Numbered from the stretch's first letter, positions 1-7,902 are shown. The stretch is 30,314 nt of DNA from CAZYTX01 sp964650485 (GCA_964650485.1 CAZYTX010000046.1:1-30314); one strand, 5' to 3'. Numbers and translations: made by a program. The notes: generated by a model from the sequence alone, not told the origin.

Positions 1-61
1 CTGCGCTTTAAAGCAACAAGGCACAAAGGGCGTCCGACACGTACACGGCGGAGGCTTTGCC

Positions 62-84
62 GGGTCTTTGACCCCTCTTTTTTT
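62..84 (+). terminator. Rho-independent terminator, plus strand
   Basis: GGGTC (62-66), loop TTT, GACCC (70-74), then a run of T at 78-84. The 5-bp stem is short but the T tract is clear. It would end a plus-strand transcript entering from the left of the window. The first 50 bases just before it carry the purine-rich repeat (ACAAGGCACAAAGGG at 17-31), as is common after genes here. Confidence 0.5.
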
Positions 85-127
85 GCCATGTCCAAATCCA
101 GGTTGACATCAACAAGGTCTCGAATCA

Positions 128-207
128 ATGGTCCTGATCCTTTTAATCCTTCGTGCCTTTGCGACTTTGTGGTAAATTTTCCCGGTCCTGTTTTGGACAA
201 GAGTGAT
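128..207 (-). repeat. 80-bp interspersed repeat, copy 1
   Basis: These 80 bases match the reverse complement of 27111-27190 with 77 of 80 identities and no gaps by eye. The unit contains a CGCAAAGGC-type purine-rich segment on the minus strand. It begins six bases beyond the stop codon of the minus-strand regulator gene, so it would be in that gene's 3' untranslated region. Neither copy has coding potential. Confidence 0.85.
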
Positions 208-212
208 TCCAT

Positions 213-800
213 TCAGAAAATGTGCATCTCCTCGCCGGGCCAGATCACGGCCACGATCTTCGCCGGCTTATCGGTGTGGGCCTTTACAACGTGCGGGATC
301 TGGGCGTCGTAGTATATGGAGTCTCCGGGCTGAAGCACGTCGGTGTGTTCCCCGAGCTTTATTTCCACCTCGCCCTCGAGCACGAAGATGAACTCCTCCC
401 CCGCGTGCTGGTTAGGGTCCACCTCGGGCACCTCCTGGGGGGTGAGTGTGACCACGAAGGGCTCCATCTTCCGGTCCTTCTTGGCGTAGCCCAGGGACTC
501 GTATGAGTACCCGTATGAAAGACCCTCGGTGGAGGCGAACCTGGAGACCACCTTGCGCTCGCCTGCCCGCACCAGGCAGAAGGGCTCCTTTGCCTCTTCG
601 CCCAGGAACTCCCCCACCGTGACCTGGAAGGCCTTGGCCAGTCGGATCAAGGTGCCCAGGGGGGGAGAGACCATGTGGTTCTCGATCTGCGAGAGCACCG
701 AGCTCGATAGCCCTGCCCGCTTTGCCGCTTCCTCCAGGGAGAGGGCCTTGTCCTCCCTAAGGGATTTTATCTTTTCGCCGACCCGGACTTCCTCGACCAT
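213..800 (-). CDS. XRE-family transcriptional regulator with C-terminal cupin sensor domain
   Basis: 195 aa. Residues 8-66 form a helix-turn-helix of the XRE/Cro type (SLEEAAKRAGLSSSVLSQIE is the core). Residues about 115-190 form a cupin_2 barrel with His132, Glu135/136 and His170 in the usual metal or ligand positions, and the conserved PGD at 158-160. Proteins of this build (PuuR/SutR-like) are DNA-binding repressors or activators that sense a small metabolite in the cupin. The start is fixed by a strong ribosome binding site (AAGGAGGAGGAAC) directly upstream. It lies 140 bp downstream of the oxidoreductase operon on the same strand, so regulation of that operon is plausible but inferred. 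A palindrome in its own promoter region (829-843) suggests autoregulation. Confidence 0.93.
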   Translation of the reverse strand: MVEEVRVGEKIKSLREDKALSLEEAAKRAGLSSSVLSQIENHMVSPPLGTLIRLAKAFQVTVGEFLGEEAKEPFCLVRAGERKVVSRFASTEGLSYGYSYESLGYAKKDRKMEPFVVTLTPQEVPEVDPNQHAGEEFIFVLEGEVEIKLGEHTDVLQPGDSIYYDAQIPHVVKAHTDKPAKIVAVIWPGEEMHIF

Positions 801-821
801 GTTCCTCCTCCTTGCGGCCAG

Positions 822-850
822 TTTATATCAAAAGGACCTTTTGGGGCATA
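822..850 (-). promoter_or_regulatory. Putative promoter of the XRE-cupin gene with palindromic operator
   Basis: On the minus strand a TATAAA box (822-827) sits about 10 bp before a leader that is little more than the ribosome binding site. The -35 position (845-850, TATGCC) is poor. Between the two lies CAAAAGGACCTTTTG (829-843), a perfect 7-1-7 palindrome, well placed for an autorepressor. Promoter assignment is tentative; the palindrome is exact. Confidence 0.4.
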
Positions 851-940
851 TTCGCCTCATACGAGCCGTAGGCCGCCTGTGGCCGTGGCCCCGCGCGGGC
901 GCTATGGTTGATACTATCCATCAAAAGAGCTGATAAAGCA

Positions 941-1495
941 TCACGGCCCGCATTTTTCTTTGGCGAGCTCTATGCCCCTGGTTACGGCCTCCATGTTCGC
1001 CGGTATGAACCTTTTGTTTTTCTCGGACAGGGCCTCGTGCATGCCCTCCTCCACCGACCCGGGCTTTACCACCCCGGTTTTTCCCACGTACAGGCCCAGT
1101 GCGATCATGTTGGCGAGGCGCTGGTTTCCCATGTCCGATGCCATCTCGTCGAACGGATACGCCAGGAGCTCCACGTCATGCCTCTCCACCCGTGACTCGG
1201 GCACCAGAGAGCTGTTCAGGATAAAAAGACCCTCGGGGAGCAGCCTTGGTTCGAACAGGGCCTGGGCGCGCACGCTCATGGCTATGAGGGCCCGGGGCGT
1301 GTTTATGGACGGCGAGCCTATCTCCCGGTCGGATATGACCACGGTGCAGTTGGCGTTGCCCCCTCGCATCTCCACGCCGTAGCTTGGCAGGAAGGTTACC
1401 TTCCTGCCCTCGGCCAGCGCGGCCTCGGCTATGATGTTGCCGATGAGCAGTATGCCCTGTCCCCCGGTCCCGGCTATGATGATGTCGTTATACAT
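941..1495 (-). CDS. korC: 2-oxoacid:ferredoxin oxidoreductase, gamma subunit
   Basis: 184 aa, the usual length for the free-standing gamma subunit. It begins MYNDIIIAGTGGQGILLIGN, the family's signature glycine-rich GxGGQG motif, followed by a conserved GVEMRGG segment and ...GSPSI. The protein is part of the heterotetramer that oxidatively decarboxylates a 2-oxoacid with CoA and passes electrons to ferredoxin, reversibly. The ATG shares one base with the TGA of the beta-subunit gene (TGATG), so the two are translationally coupled; longer upstream reading would overlap beta heavily and adds an unlike sequence. Last gene of the oxidoreductase operon; a 140-bp gap separates it from the XRE-cupin regulator. 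Confidence 0.93.
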   Translation of the reverse strand: MYNDIIIAGTGGQGILLIGNIIAEAALAEGRKVTFLPSYGVEMRGGNANCTVVISDREIGSPSINTPRALIAMSVRAQALFEPRLLPEGLFILNSSLVPESRVERHDVELLAYPFDEMASDMGNQRLANMIALGLYVGKTGVVKPGSVEEGMHEALSEKNKRFIPANMEAVTRGIELAKEKCGP

Positions 1496-2259
1496 CACAG
1501 GCGCTCTGGCTCCTTCCTCTCTTTGAACACGCCCAGGGGGAAGTATGGTATGAGCTCCTCCTCCACCCTTTTCAAGGCCTGCAGGGGAGTCATTCCCCAG
1601 TCCGTGGGGCACGCGGAGAGGACTTCGATAAAGCCGAACCCTCCCATCTCCACCTGGGCCTGGAAGGCCTTGAACACCATCTTCCTGGTCTTTTTCAGGT
1701 TTGCCGGTTTGTCCACCGCTCCCCTGGCCACGAAGGTGGTTCCTTCCAGGGCTGAGAGCATCTCCGCCATCTTCATGGGGTACCCCGCCTGGTGCCAGTC
1801 TCTTCCGTATGGGGATGTTGTGGTCACCTGTCCCAGCAGCGTGGTGGGGGCCATCTGTCCCCCGGTCATGCCGTAGGTGGTGTTGTTCACGAACACCACG
1901 GTCATTCGCTCTCCGCGGTTGGCCGCGTGTATTATCTCCGCGGTGCCGATGGCGGCCAGGTCTCCGTCCCCCTGGTATATGAACACGTTCCTGTCGGGAA
2001 GCGCCCTCCTCAAGCCGGTGGCCACCGCGGGGGCCCTGCCGTGGGGGGCCTCGACCACGTCGGTTAAGATGTAGTCGTAGAGGAACACCGAGCAGCCCAC
2101 GCTGGCCGCGGCCACCGTGCTCTCGCGTATTCGGAAGTGGTCGATGGCCTCCGCCACCAGCCGGTGTATGAGCCCGTGGTTGCAGCCCGGGCAGAAGTGC
2201 ATCTCCTTGTCCGATAGCGCCTTTGGCCAGGGGTTCTGTAACCTTTCCTCGTCGGTCAT
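1495..2259 (-). CDS. korB: 2-oxoacid:ferredoxin oxidoreductase, beta subunit (thiamine diphosphate binding)
   Basis: 254 aa. Motifs: CPGC at 23-26, VGCS at 54-57, GDGD at 97-100 starting the thiamine diphosphate/Mg site, and VNN at 124-126 about 26 residues later, then TYGMTGGQ, which is diagnostic of KorB/VorA/PorB beta subunits. This subunit holds the thiamine cofactor where decarboxylation takes place. The start has AAAGGA just upstream. It follows the AAA/DUF4143 gene by 12 bp and overlaps korC by one base. The subunit alone does not say whether 2-oxoglutarate or branched-chain 2-oxoacids are used; the alpha subunit points to the latter. Confidence 0.94.
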   Translation of the reverse strand: MTDEERLQNPWPKALSDKEMHFCPGCNHGLIHRLVAEAIDHFRIRESTVAAASVGCSVFLYDYILTDVVEAPHGRAPAVATGLRRALPDRNVFIYQGDGDLAAIGTAEIIHAANRGERMTVVFVNNTTYGMTGGQMAPTTLLGQVTTTSPYGRDWHQAGYPMKMAEMLSALEGTTFVARGAVDKPANLKKTRKMVFKAFQAQVEMGGFGFIEVLSACPTDWGMTPLQALKRVEEELIPYFPLGVFKERKEPERL

Positions 2260-2271
2260 TTTTCTTTCCTT

Positions 2272-3771
2272 TTAGCAGATCAACATCAGGCTTCTCAAGG
2301 GAAGAGTTATTACCCTTGGATCTCTCACCTCGGCCTGGTCATTCCTGGTGACAAGGACTCCGAATGATGCATTGTAAACCGTTTTTTCAATAAAGCTCCG
2401 AAGTCCTATGGTATCATGTTCGTCTATCCTGGTTTGATATTTTATCTCGACAGGAATTCTTGTCTCCCCGATGGTGATAACAAAGTCCACCTCCGGTTCC
2501 GCGCCCCTCTCGGGAAAATGTGAGACGCCCATCCCGGCCATGGAAGCAAGGAAGTGTCCGGTCACGCTCTCGGCTATGTGTCCTGCAAGATCGCTCAGAT
2601 GGACCGTCCTGTCCAGCTCGTCTGGATCGAGGGGAACGACCTCCTGCAGCCAGGCCGCCCTTATACCCGGGTCGCAAAGACATATCTTTTTGTTGCCTTT
2701 CTGTTTTTTCAGCCTTATTTCCAGGGGCGGGATCAGCTTTATGAGCAGCGTACTGTCAAGGAAATCCAGGTAATACCTTATCCTCTGCCAGCTCACCTCC
2801 GCTCCGAGCGCCTGCTGGACCTCCGGCGTGAACGCGGCCTGGCCGGGACACTGCCCAGCATACCTGCACGCCAAGTTGAATACTTCTTCGAGTAACTGCG
2901 GATCCCTTTTCCTTCCTCGCTCTCCCACCCTCAGATCGTGAATAATGGCCCTCTGCACCACGGTTTCATTCAGGTACTTTGCCATGTCATCCCACGGCTG
3001 TTCATGGCCAGCCTGGGCCACCGGATACCCTCCGCGGTCGGAGAGAGCCTTGAAAGCCTTATCTCTCAACTCGGAGTTTTTTTCACCCAGGTCTTTGAGC
3101 TCTTCCCATGCCTCGGGGCTCTTAAGGTCGGATAAGTTGTTGTGGGCAAGGAGGACGGGAAGCTCTTCCCCGAACCTGAGACCCGCTACCTCGCTCAAGA
3201 GGAGCGGGCCCAGCTCTATTGTTCCCACTCTTCCAGCAAGACTGTCATGGCCCTCCCTGATACGCAGGGCAGAGCTGCCTGTGATGACCACTTTAGCCGA
3301 ATGGTGATCCACCAGGGATTTTATCTGGGGAGCCCAGTTCTGAAGGTTCTGCACCTCGTCGAAGAAGAGGAAACAGGCCTTTCCTTCATGCGCGGCCTGG
3401 TTGAAAGTCTTTCTTAATATCCGGTCCTGGAACCACCTGCTGATGGATAAAATGGGATATTTAAGATTTCCCAGCCCCGGCAGATCGTCAAACTGCACCC
3501 TCAGTATCCTGGCCGGGTCAATCCCATCTTCATCAATCAAGTGCTTTATCACCTGCTCCTGTACCGTGGTTTTTCCCACCTGCCGGGGGCCCCTTAAAAC
3601 TATGCCGGGAGCAGGTCCGTTCATGAGCCGGTTCATTATGGTGTTGAAAGCTTTGCGGCGGTACTCGGGCAGCACTCTTCCGGGCAGTCCCTCCCACCAT
3701 GGATTGGTCTGCCGGATGAACTCGTCCACTGAGGGACTGATCCTCTCTTTATCGAAGATATCCCTGGTCAT
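2272..3771 (-). CDS. AAA ATPase with C-terminal DUF4143 domain, inside the oxidoreductase operon
   Basis: 499 aa. Walker A GPRQVGKTT at 61-69, Walker B FLFFDEVQ at 134-141, and a TGSSAL sensor at 164-169 define the AAA_14 ATPase. The C-terminal half is DUF4143, ending in a PD-(D/E)XK-like pattern: an Asp in EVDFVI followed by VEIKY. These proteins are widespread, often solitary and of unknown role. Its ATG overlaps the stop of the alpha-subunit gene (ATGA), and its own stop is 12 bp before the beta subunit, so it is co-transcribed. The sequence looks less GC-rich than its neighbours, especially towards the 3' end, suggesting acquisition after the operon formed. It is intact with no frameshift. 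No functional link to oxidoreductase activity is known to me. Confidence 0.93.
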   Translation of the reverse strand: MTRDIFDKERISPSVDEFIRQTNPWWEGLPGRVLPEYRRKAFNTIMNRLMNGPAPGIVLRGPRQVGKTTVQEQVIKHLIDEDGIDPARILRVQFDDLPGLGNLKYPILSISRWFQDRILRKTFNQAAHEGKACFLFFDEVQNLQNWAPQIKSLVDHHSAKVVITGSSALRIREGHDSLAGRVGTIELGPLLLSEVAGLRFGEELPVLLAHNNLSDLKSPEAWEELKDLGEKNSELRDKAFKALSDRGGYPVAQAGHEQPWDDMAKYLNETVVQRAIIHDLRVGERGRKRDPQLLEEVFNLACRYAGQCPGQAAFTPEVQQALGAEVSWQRIRYYLDFLDSTLLIKLIPPLEIRLKKQKGNKKICLCDPGIRAAWLQEVVPLDPDELDRTVHLSDLAGHIAESVTGHFLASMAGMGVSHFPERGAEPEVDFVITIGETRIPVEIKYQTRIDEHDTIGLRSFIEKTVYNASFGVLVTRNDQAEVRDPRVITLPLRSLMLIC

Positions 3772-4847
3772 GTCTTATTCCCTGTCGGGTACGCCTCCAT
3801 GATCTCGCTTAACACCTCGTCCGGCGCCGGCAGGGACCCGGCGCCGTTGGGCCTGCCGTAGAAGTGTATGTCCGCCCTCCGGCCCGCGGCCATCCTCACG
3901 TCGTCGAGCATCTGGCCGGTGTTGAGTTCGATCACCAGGAGCGACTTGCCCGCGTCCGCGAGCGCTGCCACCCGCTCCTCTGGGAAGGGGCAGATGGTCA
4001 GGGGCCGGAGCAGGCCCGCCTTTTTGCCTTGCTCCCTGGCCTTTTGCACCGCGGTCTTTGCTATGCGCGCGGGGCTGCCGCAGGAGACCACCACCAGGTC
4101 CGCGTCTTCTGTCATGTAGTCCTCGAACCGGGTCTCCTTTTCCTTCATGGTGAGGTGCTTTTCATGCAGGCGCCAGCAGTGAGCCTCGAGCTCGCCTTCG
4201 CCGAGGTAGAGCGACTTCAACACCCGGGGATCGCGGTCTTTGGCACCGTCAGTGGTCCAGTCCTTTTCAGGCAGGGGCGGGAAGTCCGGCACTATCATCG
4301 CAAGCGGCTCCTTCATCTGTCCCAGCATGGCGTCCGCGAACACCAGCGCCGGCGTGCGGTACCTGTCAGCCAGGTCAAATGCCAGGATGGTCAGGTCCCA
4401 CATCTCCTGCACCGACGCCGGCGCCAGCACCGGGGTGCGGTAGTCCCCGTGACCGCCGCCCCTGGTGGCCTGGAAGTAGTCGCCCTGGCTGGGTGATATG
4501 CCTCCCAGGCCCGGGCCGGAGCGCTGCACGTTGACAATGACCCCCGGGACCTCGGAGCCGGCCATGTACGATATACCCTCCTGCATAAGGGATATGCCGG
4601 GCCCGGAGCTGGAGGTCATCACGCGCACCCCCGCTGCGCCCGCGCCCAGGAGCATGTTTATGCTCGCAACCTCGCTCTCGGCCTGGAGGAACACGCCCCC
4701 GTTCTTTGGCAGCACCCGGGAGAGGTGCTCGGGAATGTCCGACTGTGGTGTTATGGGGTAGCCGAAGTAGTACTTGCAATCCGCTGCCACCGCGGCCATG
4801 GCTATGGCTTCGTTGCCCTTTATAAGCTTTTTCTTTTTTTTCTCCAT
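3768..4847 (-). CDS. vorB: 2-oxoacid:ferredoxin oxidoreductase, alpha subunit (VorB/KorA type)
   Basis: 359 aa from the start chosen. The N-terminus IKGNEAIAMAAVAADCKYYF then GYPITPQSDIPEH, with TSSSGPGISLM and GPGLGGISPSQGDYFQA further on, is closest in my memory to VorB, the alpha subunit of 3-methyl-2-oxobutanoate (2-ketoisovalerate):ferredoxin oxidoreductase. KorA is the sister name. An in-frame ATG at 4862 would overlap the ferredoxin gene and has poor spacing to any ribosome binding site, whereas the ATG at 4847 has GGAAG eight bases upstream and starts five bases after the ferredoxin stop. Likely role: fermentative oxidation of branched-chain 2-oxoacids from amino acids, or the reverse carboxylation. 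Confidence 0.92.
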   Translation of the reverse strand: MEKKKKKLIKGNEAIAMAAVAADCKYYFGYPITPQSDIPEHLSRVLPKNGGVFLQAESEVASINMLLGAGAAGVRVMTSSSGPGISLMQEGISYMAGSEVPGVIVNVQRSGPGLGGISPSQGDYFQATRGGGHGDYRTPVLAPASVQEMWDLTILAFDLADRYRTPALVFADAMLGQMKEPLAMIVPDFPPLPEKDWTTDGAKDRDPRVLKSLYLGEGELEAHCWRLHEKHLTMKEKETRFEDYMTEDADLVVVSCGSPARIAKTAVQKAREQGKKAGLLRPLTICPFPEERVAALADAGKSLLVIELNTGQMLDDVRMAAGRRADIHFYGRPNGAGSLPAPDEVLSEIMEAYPTGNKT

Positions 4848-4852
4848 TTTGA

Positions 4853-5056
4853 TTACTTCCATACCTCAATGGCCCTGTCCGGGCACATCTCGCCGCACAG
4901 CCCGCAACCGTTGCAGTTCTCCGGGTCAACCAGCCGGGCCACGAAGAATCCCTTGGCGTTCATGTCGCCGCTTATTGCAAGGCACCCCCTCTTGCAGAAG
5001 TTCACGCACAGCTCGCAGGACTTGCACCTCTTCTCGATTATAACTACACCGGGCAT
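4853..5056 (-). CDS. korD: 2-oxoacid:ferredoxin oxidoreductase, delta subunit (2[4Fe-4S] ferredoxin)
   Basis: 67 aa with two classical cluster motifs: CKSCELCVNFC near residues 11-21 and CNGCGLCGEMCP near 48-59. It is the electron-transfer subunit of the complex and the first gene of the operon. AGAGGA nine bases upstream supports the ATG. The order ferredoxin-alpha-beta-gamma (DABC) is common; here it is broken only by the ATPase gene between alpha and beta. Confidence 0.93.
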   Translation of the reverse strand: MPGVVIIEKRCKSCELCVNFCKRGCLAISGDMNAKGFFVARLVDPENCNGCGLCGEMCPDRAIEVWK

Positions 5057-5105
5057 TTATCATATCCTCTCGAAAGCAACTGAACTTTATAACTTTTACT
5101 AATCC

Positions 5106-5162
5106 TTATAAGGCCCGAAAGGCCGACAGGGTGGCCCACACGGATTCTGATCCGTGTGGGCC
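5106..5162. repeat. Modular repeat, blocks B and C
   Basis: Block B (5106-5127) contains TTATAAGGCCCGAAAGGCCG and matches 24178-24199 at 21 of 22 bases. Block C (5133-5162) is a perfect 13-bp stem, GGCCCACACGGAT and its complement, with a TCTG loop. A decayed copy of C is present at 17623-17655 in the opposite orientation. No T tract follows on either strand, so it is a repeat rather than an ordinary terminator. Confidence 0.8.
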
Positions 5163-5285
5163 GTAGCCAGGCGCCTTTCTCAAGATATGAGGTTTGAGGT
5201 TTGATTAAGGCTATGTGTGTTACCCCTCTTTTACTCGCTTCTCGCTTCTTGCTCCTTGATTAGCACCTACAGCCCCTTCGGGTCT

Positions 5286-5329
5286 GCGCACACGGTTCCA
5301 AGGAACCGTGTGCGCCACCCTTTTTATGC
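5286..5329 (+). repeat. 30-bp perfect palindrome followed by T tract
   Basis: GCGCACACGGTTCC (5286-5299), AA, and the exact complement (5302-5315). CACCC and a T5 run follow on the plus strand, so it could terminate plus-strand transcription, though no plus-strand gene precedes it. It resembles hairpin C (shared CACACGG arm), so it may belong to the same hairpin family. Confidence 0.7.
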
Positions 5330-5423
5330 CGCCCCTAATTCAGGGATTAGAAGGTTCGGGGGATCGGCTTCCACAGGGCGGCGCCCCTGCCAACCATGGG
5401 AGTACAATGTCCAACATATAATA

Positions 5424-6629
5424 TCAGCAAAACAGGAGTGTTTCCAGGATTCGGGGAGCGTGCACTGGTTCTTTTGAGGCTTTGCTCGCGGCCTTCTCGG
5501 AGAAGCCCGGCCCTTTTTCAGGGCCGCCTTCAAGCTTCACTTTATCCGCAACCGCATAAGGGACCGGCCCTCCCCGGTGGCACCTCTGTCTCACCGGGGT
5601 CTCGTGGTCCGGCATTGCCAGCACCCTGTAGCTGTCAAATCTTTTCAGCCCATGGAGCACGTTTTTCACGGCCCGGTGGTCAAAGTCCTCGATGGCCTTG
5701 ATTTTCATGTCCAGGTCGCCCTCGTGCGCGGCCTCGTCCGGGGCCTCCACGTGCAGGAACACGAAGTCAACGCGCTTGAGTGCTTCCAGCACCGCATTTG
5801 CCTTGCCCTCGTAGTCGGTGTCAACGTAACCAGTGGCCCCGGGCACGTGCACGACCTCCAGCTCCAGGAGCATTGCCAGGCCGCGCACCAGGTCCACGCC
5901 GGTGACCACCGCGCCCTCGACCCCGTGCCTTTGCCTGAAGGAGGGAAAAGACGCGGGCCTGCCCATGCCCCAGAACCACACCCCGTTTACGGGCGGTTTT
6001 CCCTGCTCCCTTCTTTTCAAGTTCACCGGGTGGTCTTCCAAAACGCTTCTTGAGAGCTCCTGCAGGTCGGCGAGGAGGTCCGCGCCCGGTCCCTGGGGCA
6101 TGATCGCGGAGACCTTCTCCCCGGCGTGGTCGTGGGGCGGCTTAAGCACGGGGTCTCCCTTGAAGCCGGTTATGACGCACAGGTTCCTGAAGCTCACTCC
6201 CGGCATGAGCTTTACGTCTTTTGCAGGCAGGCTCCGGGCGAGGGTCTCCAGTATGGCCTTCTGCTCCTCGGGAGTGGGGTGTCCGCCGCTGTAGTCGGCC
6301 ATTTCGAGTTCCGGGCCTTCGCCTGTGAGGGTGACCAGGTTCATGCGGAACGCGGTCTGGTCGGGCTTCAGGCTCACCCCCATGGCCGCGGCCTCGATCG
6401 CGGCCCTGCCGGTGTAGTATTTCTCGGGCTCGACCCCCAGTATGGCCATGTTGGCCACGTCGGAGCCGGGCTCCATTCCCTCGGGCACGGTGCTGCACAG
6501 CCCTTGGCTTCCCCGGTCCGCGATCATGTCCAGGTGGGGGGTGTCCGCCAGTTCAAGGGGGGTCTTGCCCCCGCGCTCCTTTTGCGGGTCGTCGGCCATG
6601 CCGTCGCCAAGCAGTACAACGTGCTTCAT
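5424..6629 (-). CDS. apgM: 2,3-bisphosphoglycerate-independent phosphoglycerate mutase (archaeal/ApgM type)
   Basis: 401 aa, normal for the ApgM family of the alkaline phosphatase superfamily. It interconverts 3- and 2-phosphoglycerate in glycolysis/gluconeogenesis. The metal ligand Asp9 (LLGDGMAD), the catalytic serine in PEGMEPGSDVAN (Ser56), HVEAPDEAAHEGD and MPDHETPV are all present. Some homologues are annotated as phosphonopyruvate decarboxylase-related or homoserine kinase-like (ThrB-replacing) proteins, so a kinase-type role cannot be wholly excluded. Starts eight bases after the DUF1571 gene with AGGA as ribosome binding site; the two are probably one transcript. The extreme C-terminus is less conserved but of the right length. 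Confidence 0.9.
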   Translation of the reverse strand: MKHVVLLGDGMADDPQKERGGKTPLELADTPHLDMIADRGSQGLCSTVPEGMEPGSDVANMAILGVEPEKYYTGRAAIEAAAMGVSLKPDQTAFRMNLVTLTGEGPELEMADYSGGHPTPEEQKAILETLARSLPAKDVKLMPGVSFRNLCVITGFKGDPVLKPPHDHAGEKVSAIMPQGPGADLLADLQELSRSVLEDHPVNLKRREQGKPPVNGVWFWGMGRPASFPSFRQRHGVEGAVVTGVDLVRGLAMLLELEVVHVPGATGYVDTDYEGKANAVLEALKRVDFVFLHVEAPDEAAHEGDLDMKIKAIEDFDHRAVKNVLHGLKRFDSYRVLAMPDHETPVRQRCHRGGPVPYAVADKVKLEGGPEKGPGFSEKAASKASKEPVHAPRILETLLFC

Positions 6630-6637
6630 GCCGGGTC

Positions 6638-7825
6638 CTAATCGAGCCTGTAGTCCGGGTTCTCGGGGTCGAAGTCGCGGTCGGTGAGTCCGGGGTTGAT
6701 TTTTATCTGGGTGTAGTAGTAGGACTCGTATAACTGGTCCTTCCAGTTGAACATCTCGGCCTTTATCTCCAGGGAGCGTATGAAGTCAATGTAGTGGACC
6801 ATGCGGTAGCAGTAGTATCCCAGGGACTTGTCCTTTGGCAGTATGCTCTCCATTTTGTACACCTTGTGCCCGTCAAGGTCTTCGATGCCGTGGTTCACCC
6901 TCTTAATATGGCCCTTGGGCGCGGCCTTCATGTAGTCAACCATGATCATGTCCAGCAGGTTCTTGAGACCGATCTCGGTGACCATGTGGTTGGAGCCGCG
7001 CTGGGCCAGCTCCGAGTCCACCGGCAGGGTCAGCGGCAACACCCCCCATATGCCTCTCTCTCTCACGCGCACTCTTCCCGCGCCCAGCACCTTCTCGTTG
7101 TACACCAGCTCGCGGCCCTTCCAGGGGCCGTCGAGCCACTTCATGTATATGCTCCAGGGATCGTCCCTGTACTTGAGCAACACGGTCTCCACGTCCTGGA
7201 GGTCCTCGTTGTCCAGCCGCTCCTGCTTGTAGCATATGGACGTGTATCCCCTGATGGTCTCGTACTTTCTCCTGCCGGTCTCGATGAACACCCAGTCGGG
7301 TATGTGGTCAAGCACCACCTCCACCCGGTCCATGGTCATCTCCGAGAAAAGGGTTGCGCGGCCTTCTTCTCCCAGAAAGAAGCTCTGGCTGGCCAGGTCC
7401 TCGGGGGTGAGAGCGTTCAGGGTGTATTCGAGCTGGTCCTTTTCAAGGTTGTTGTTGGAGACCGCGAGCACGTGCGGGAACAGGGACTCGAAGTCGCGCT
7501 CCGGCGGTATCTCGGTGTGCACCGCGTACTTCTGGTCCAAAAACTCCTGCTTTTCATCGGAGAGTCCCTCTTTGACCTTTTCGTGGCCCTCTTTCCCCAA
7601 AAAGTAGCTCAGCGCAGCCCTTTCAGTGTCGGACAACTGGATGGAGGTGTTCTTCATCTGCTCCATGTTCATGGTTCCGGCAGTGGCCCTGAACAGCTTG
7701 ATGAACACCTCTCTGAAAGCCGGAATGTCGTGGCCAAAACACTTGTCCTGCTGGGCTTCCGCTGGCAGGCAAAGGGCCATGGCCGCGATAAAAATTATGC
7801 GGATAAGTCCGGCGGTTTTCTTCAC
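6638..7825 (-). CDS. Exported DUF1571 family protein
   Basis: 395 aa with GTG start, preceded by AAAGGAGG at good spacing. Residues 1-25 are a signal peptide (KKTAG... hydrophobic core ... PAEAQQ). The last 190 residues match DUF1571: Y-x-K-W-x-x-GPWKGRE, GHKVYKME, the YYCYRMVHYID segment and the terminal NPGLTDRDFDPENPDYRL. DUF1571 proteins are periplasmic and related in fold to the outer-membrane lipoprotein carrier LolA/LolB group; function unknown. The N-terminal 190 residues are not recognisable. It is upstream of apgM by eight bases and 77 bp downstream of the flavoprotein gene. Confidence 0.82.
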   Translation of the reverse strand: MKKTAGLIRIIFIAAMALCLPAEAQQDKCFGHDIPAFREVFIKLFRATAGTMNMEQMKNTSIQLSDTERAALSYFLGKEGHEKVKEGLSDEKQEFLDQKYAVHTEIPPERDFESLFPHVLAVSNNNLEKDQLEYTLNALTPEDLASQSFFLGEEGRATLFSEMTMDRVEVVLDHIPDWVFIETGRRKYETIRGYTSICYKQERLDNEDLQDVETVLLKYRDDPWSIYMKWLDGPWKGRELVYNEKVLGAGRVRVRERGIWGVLPLTLPVDSELAQRGSNHMVTEIGLKNLLDMIMVDYMKAAPKGHIKRVNHGIEDLDGHKVYKMESILPKDKSLGYYCYRMVHYIDFIRSLEIKAEMFNWKDQLYESYYYTQIKINPGLTDRDFDPENPDYRLD

Positions 7826-7902
7826 CAGTGTCCCTCCTTTTTATATCTGCCTAATTTACCAATGTCTACCAAGTCGCGATCTCTAAGGAGCTTGCTCTCC
7901 TT

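Larger units (their letters stand above)
5057..5423. other. Gene-free spacer rich in palindromes
   Basis: 367 bp between apgM and the oxidoreductase operon, both minus strand. It contains a TGAACTTTATAACTTTT motif (5081-5097), repeat block B (5106-5127), hairpin C (5133-5162) and a second long palindrome (5286-5315). The remainder (5163-5285 and 5316-5423) shows no gene; short open frames here have no recognisable product. The operon promoter should be in this stretch but no convincing -35/-10 pair stands out. Confidence 0.7.

Noticed and set aside
5286..5329. Terminator of apgM or of the oxidoreductase operon
   Set aside because: The T tract follows the hairpin only on the plus strand, while both flanking genes are on the minus strand.
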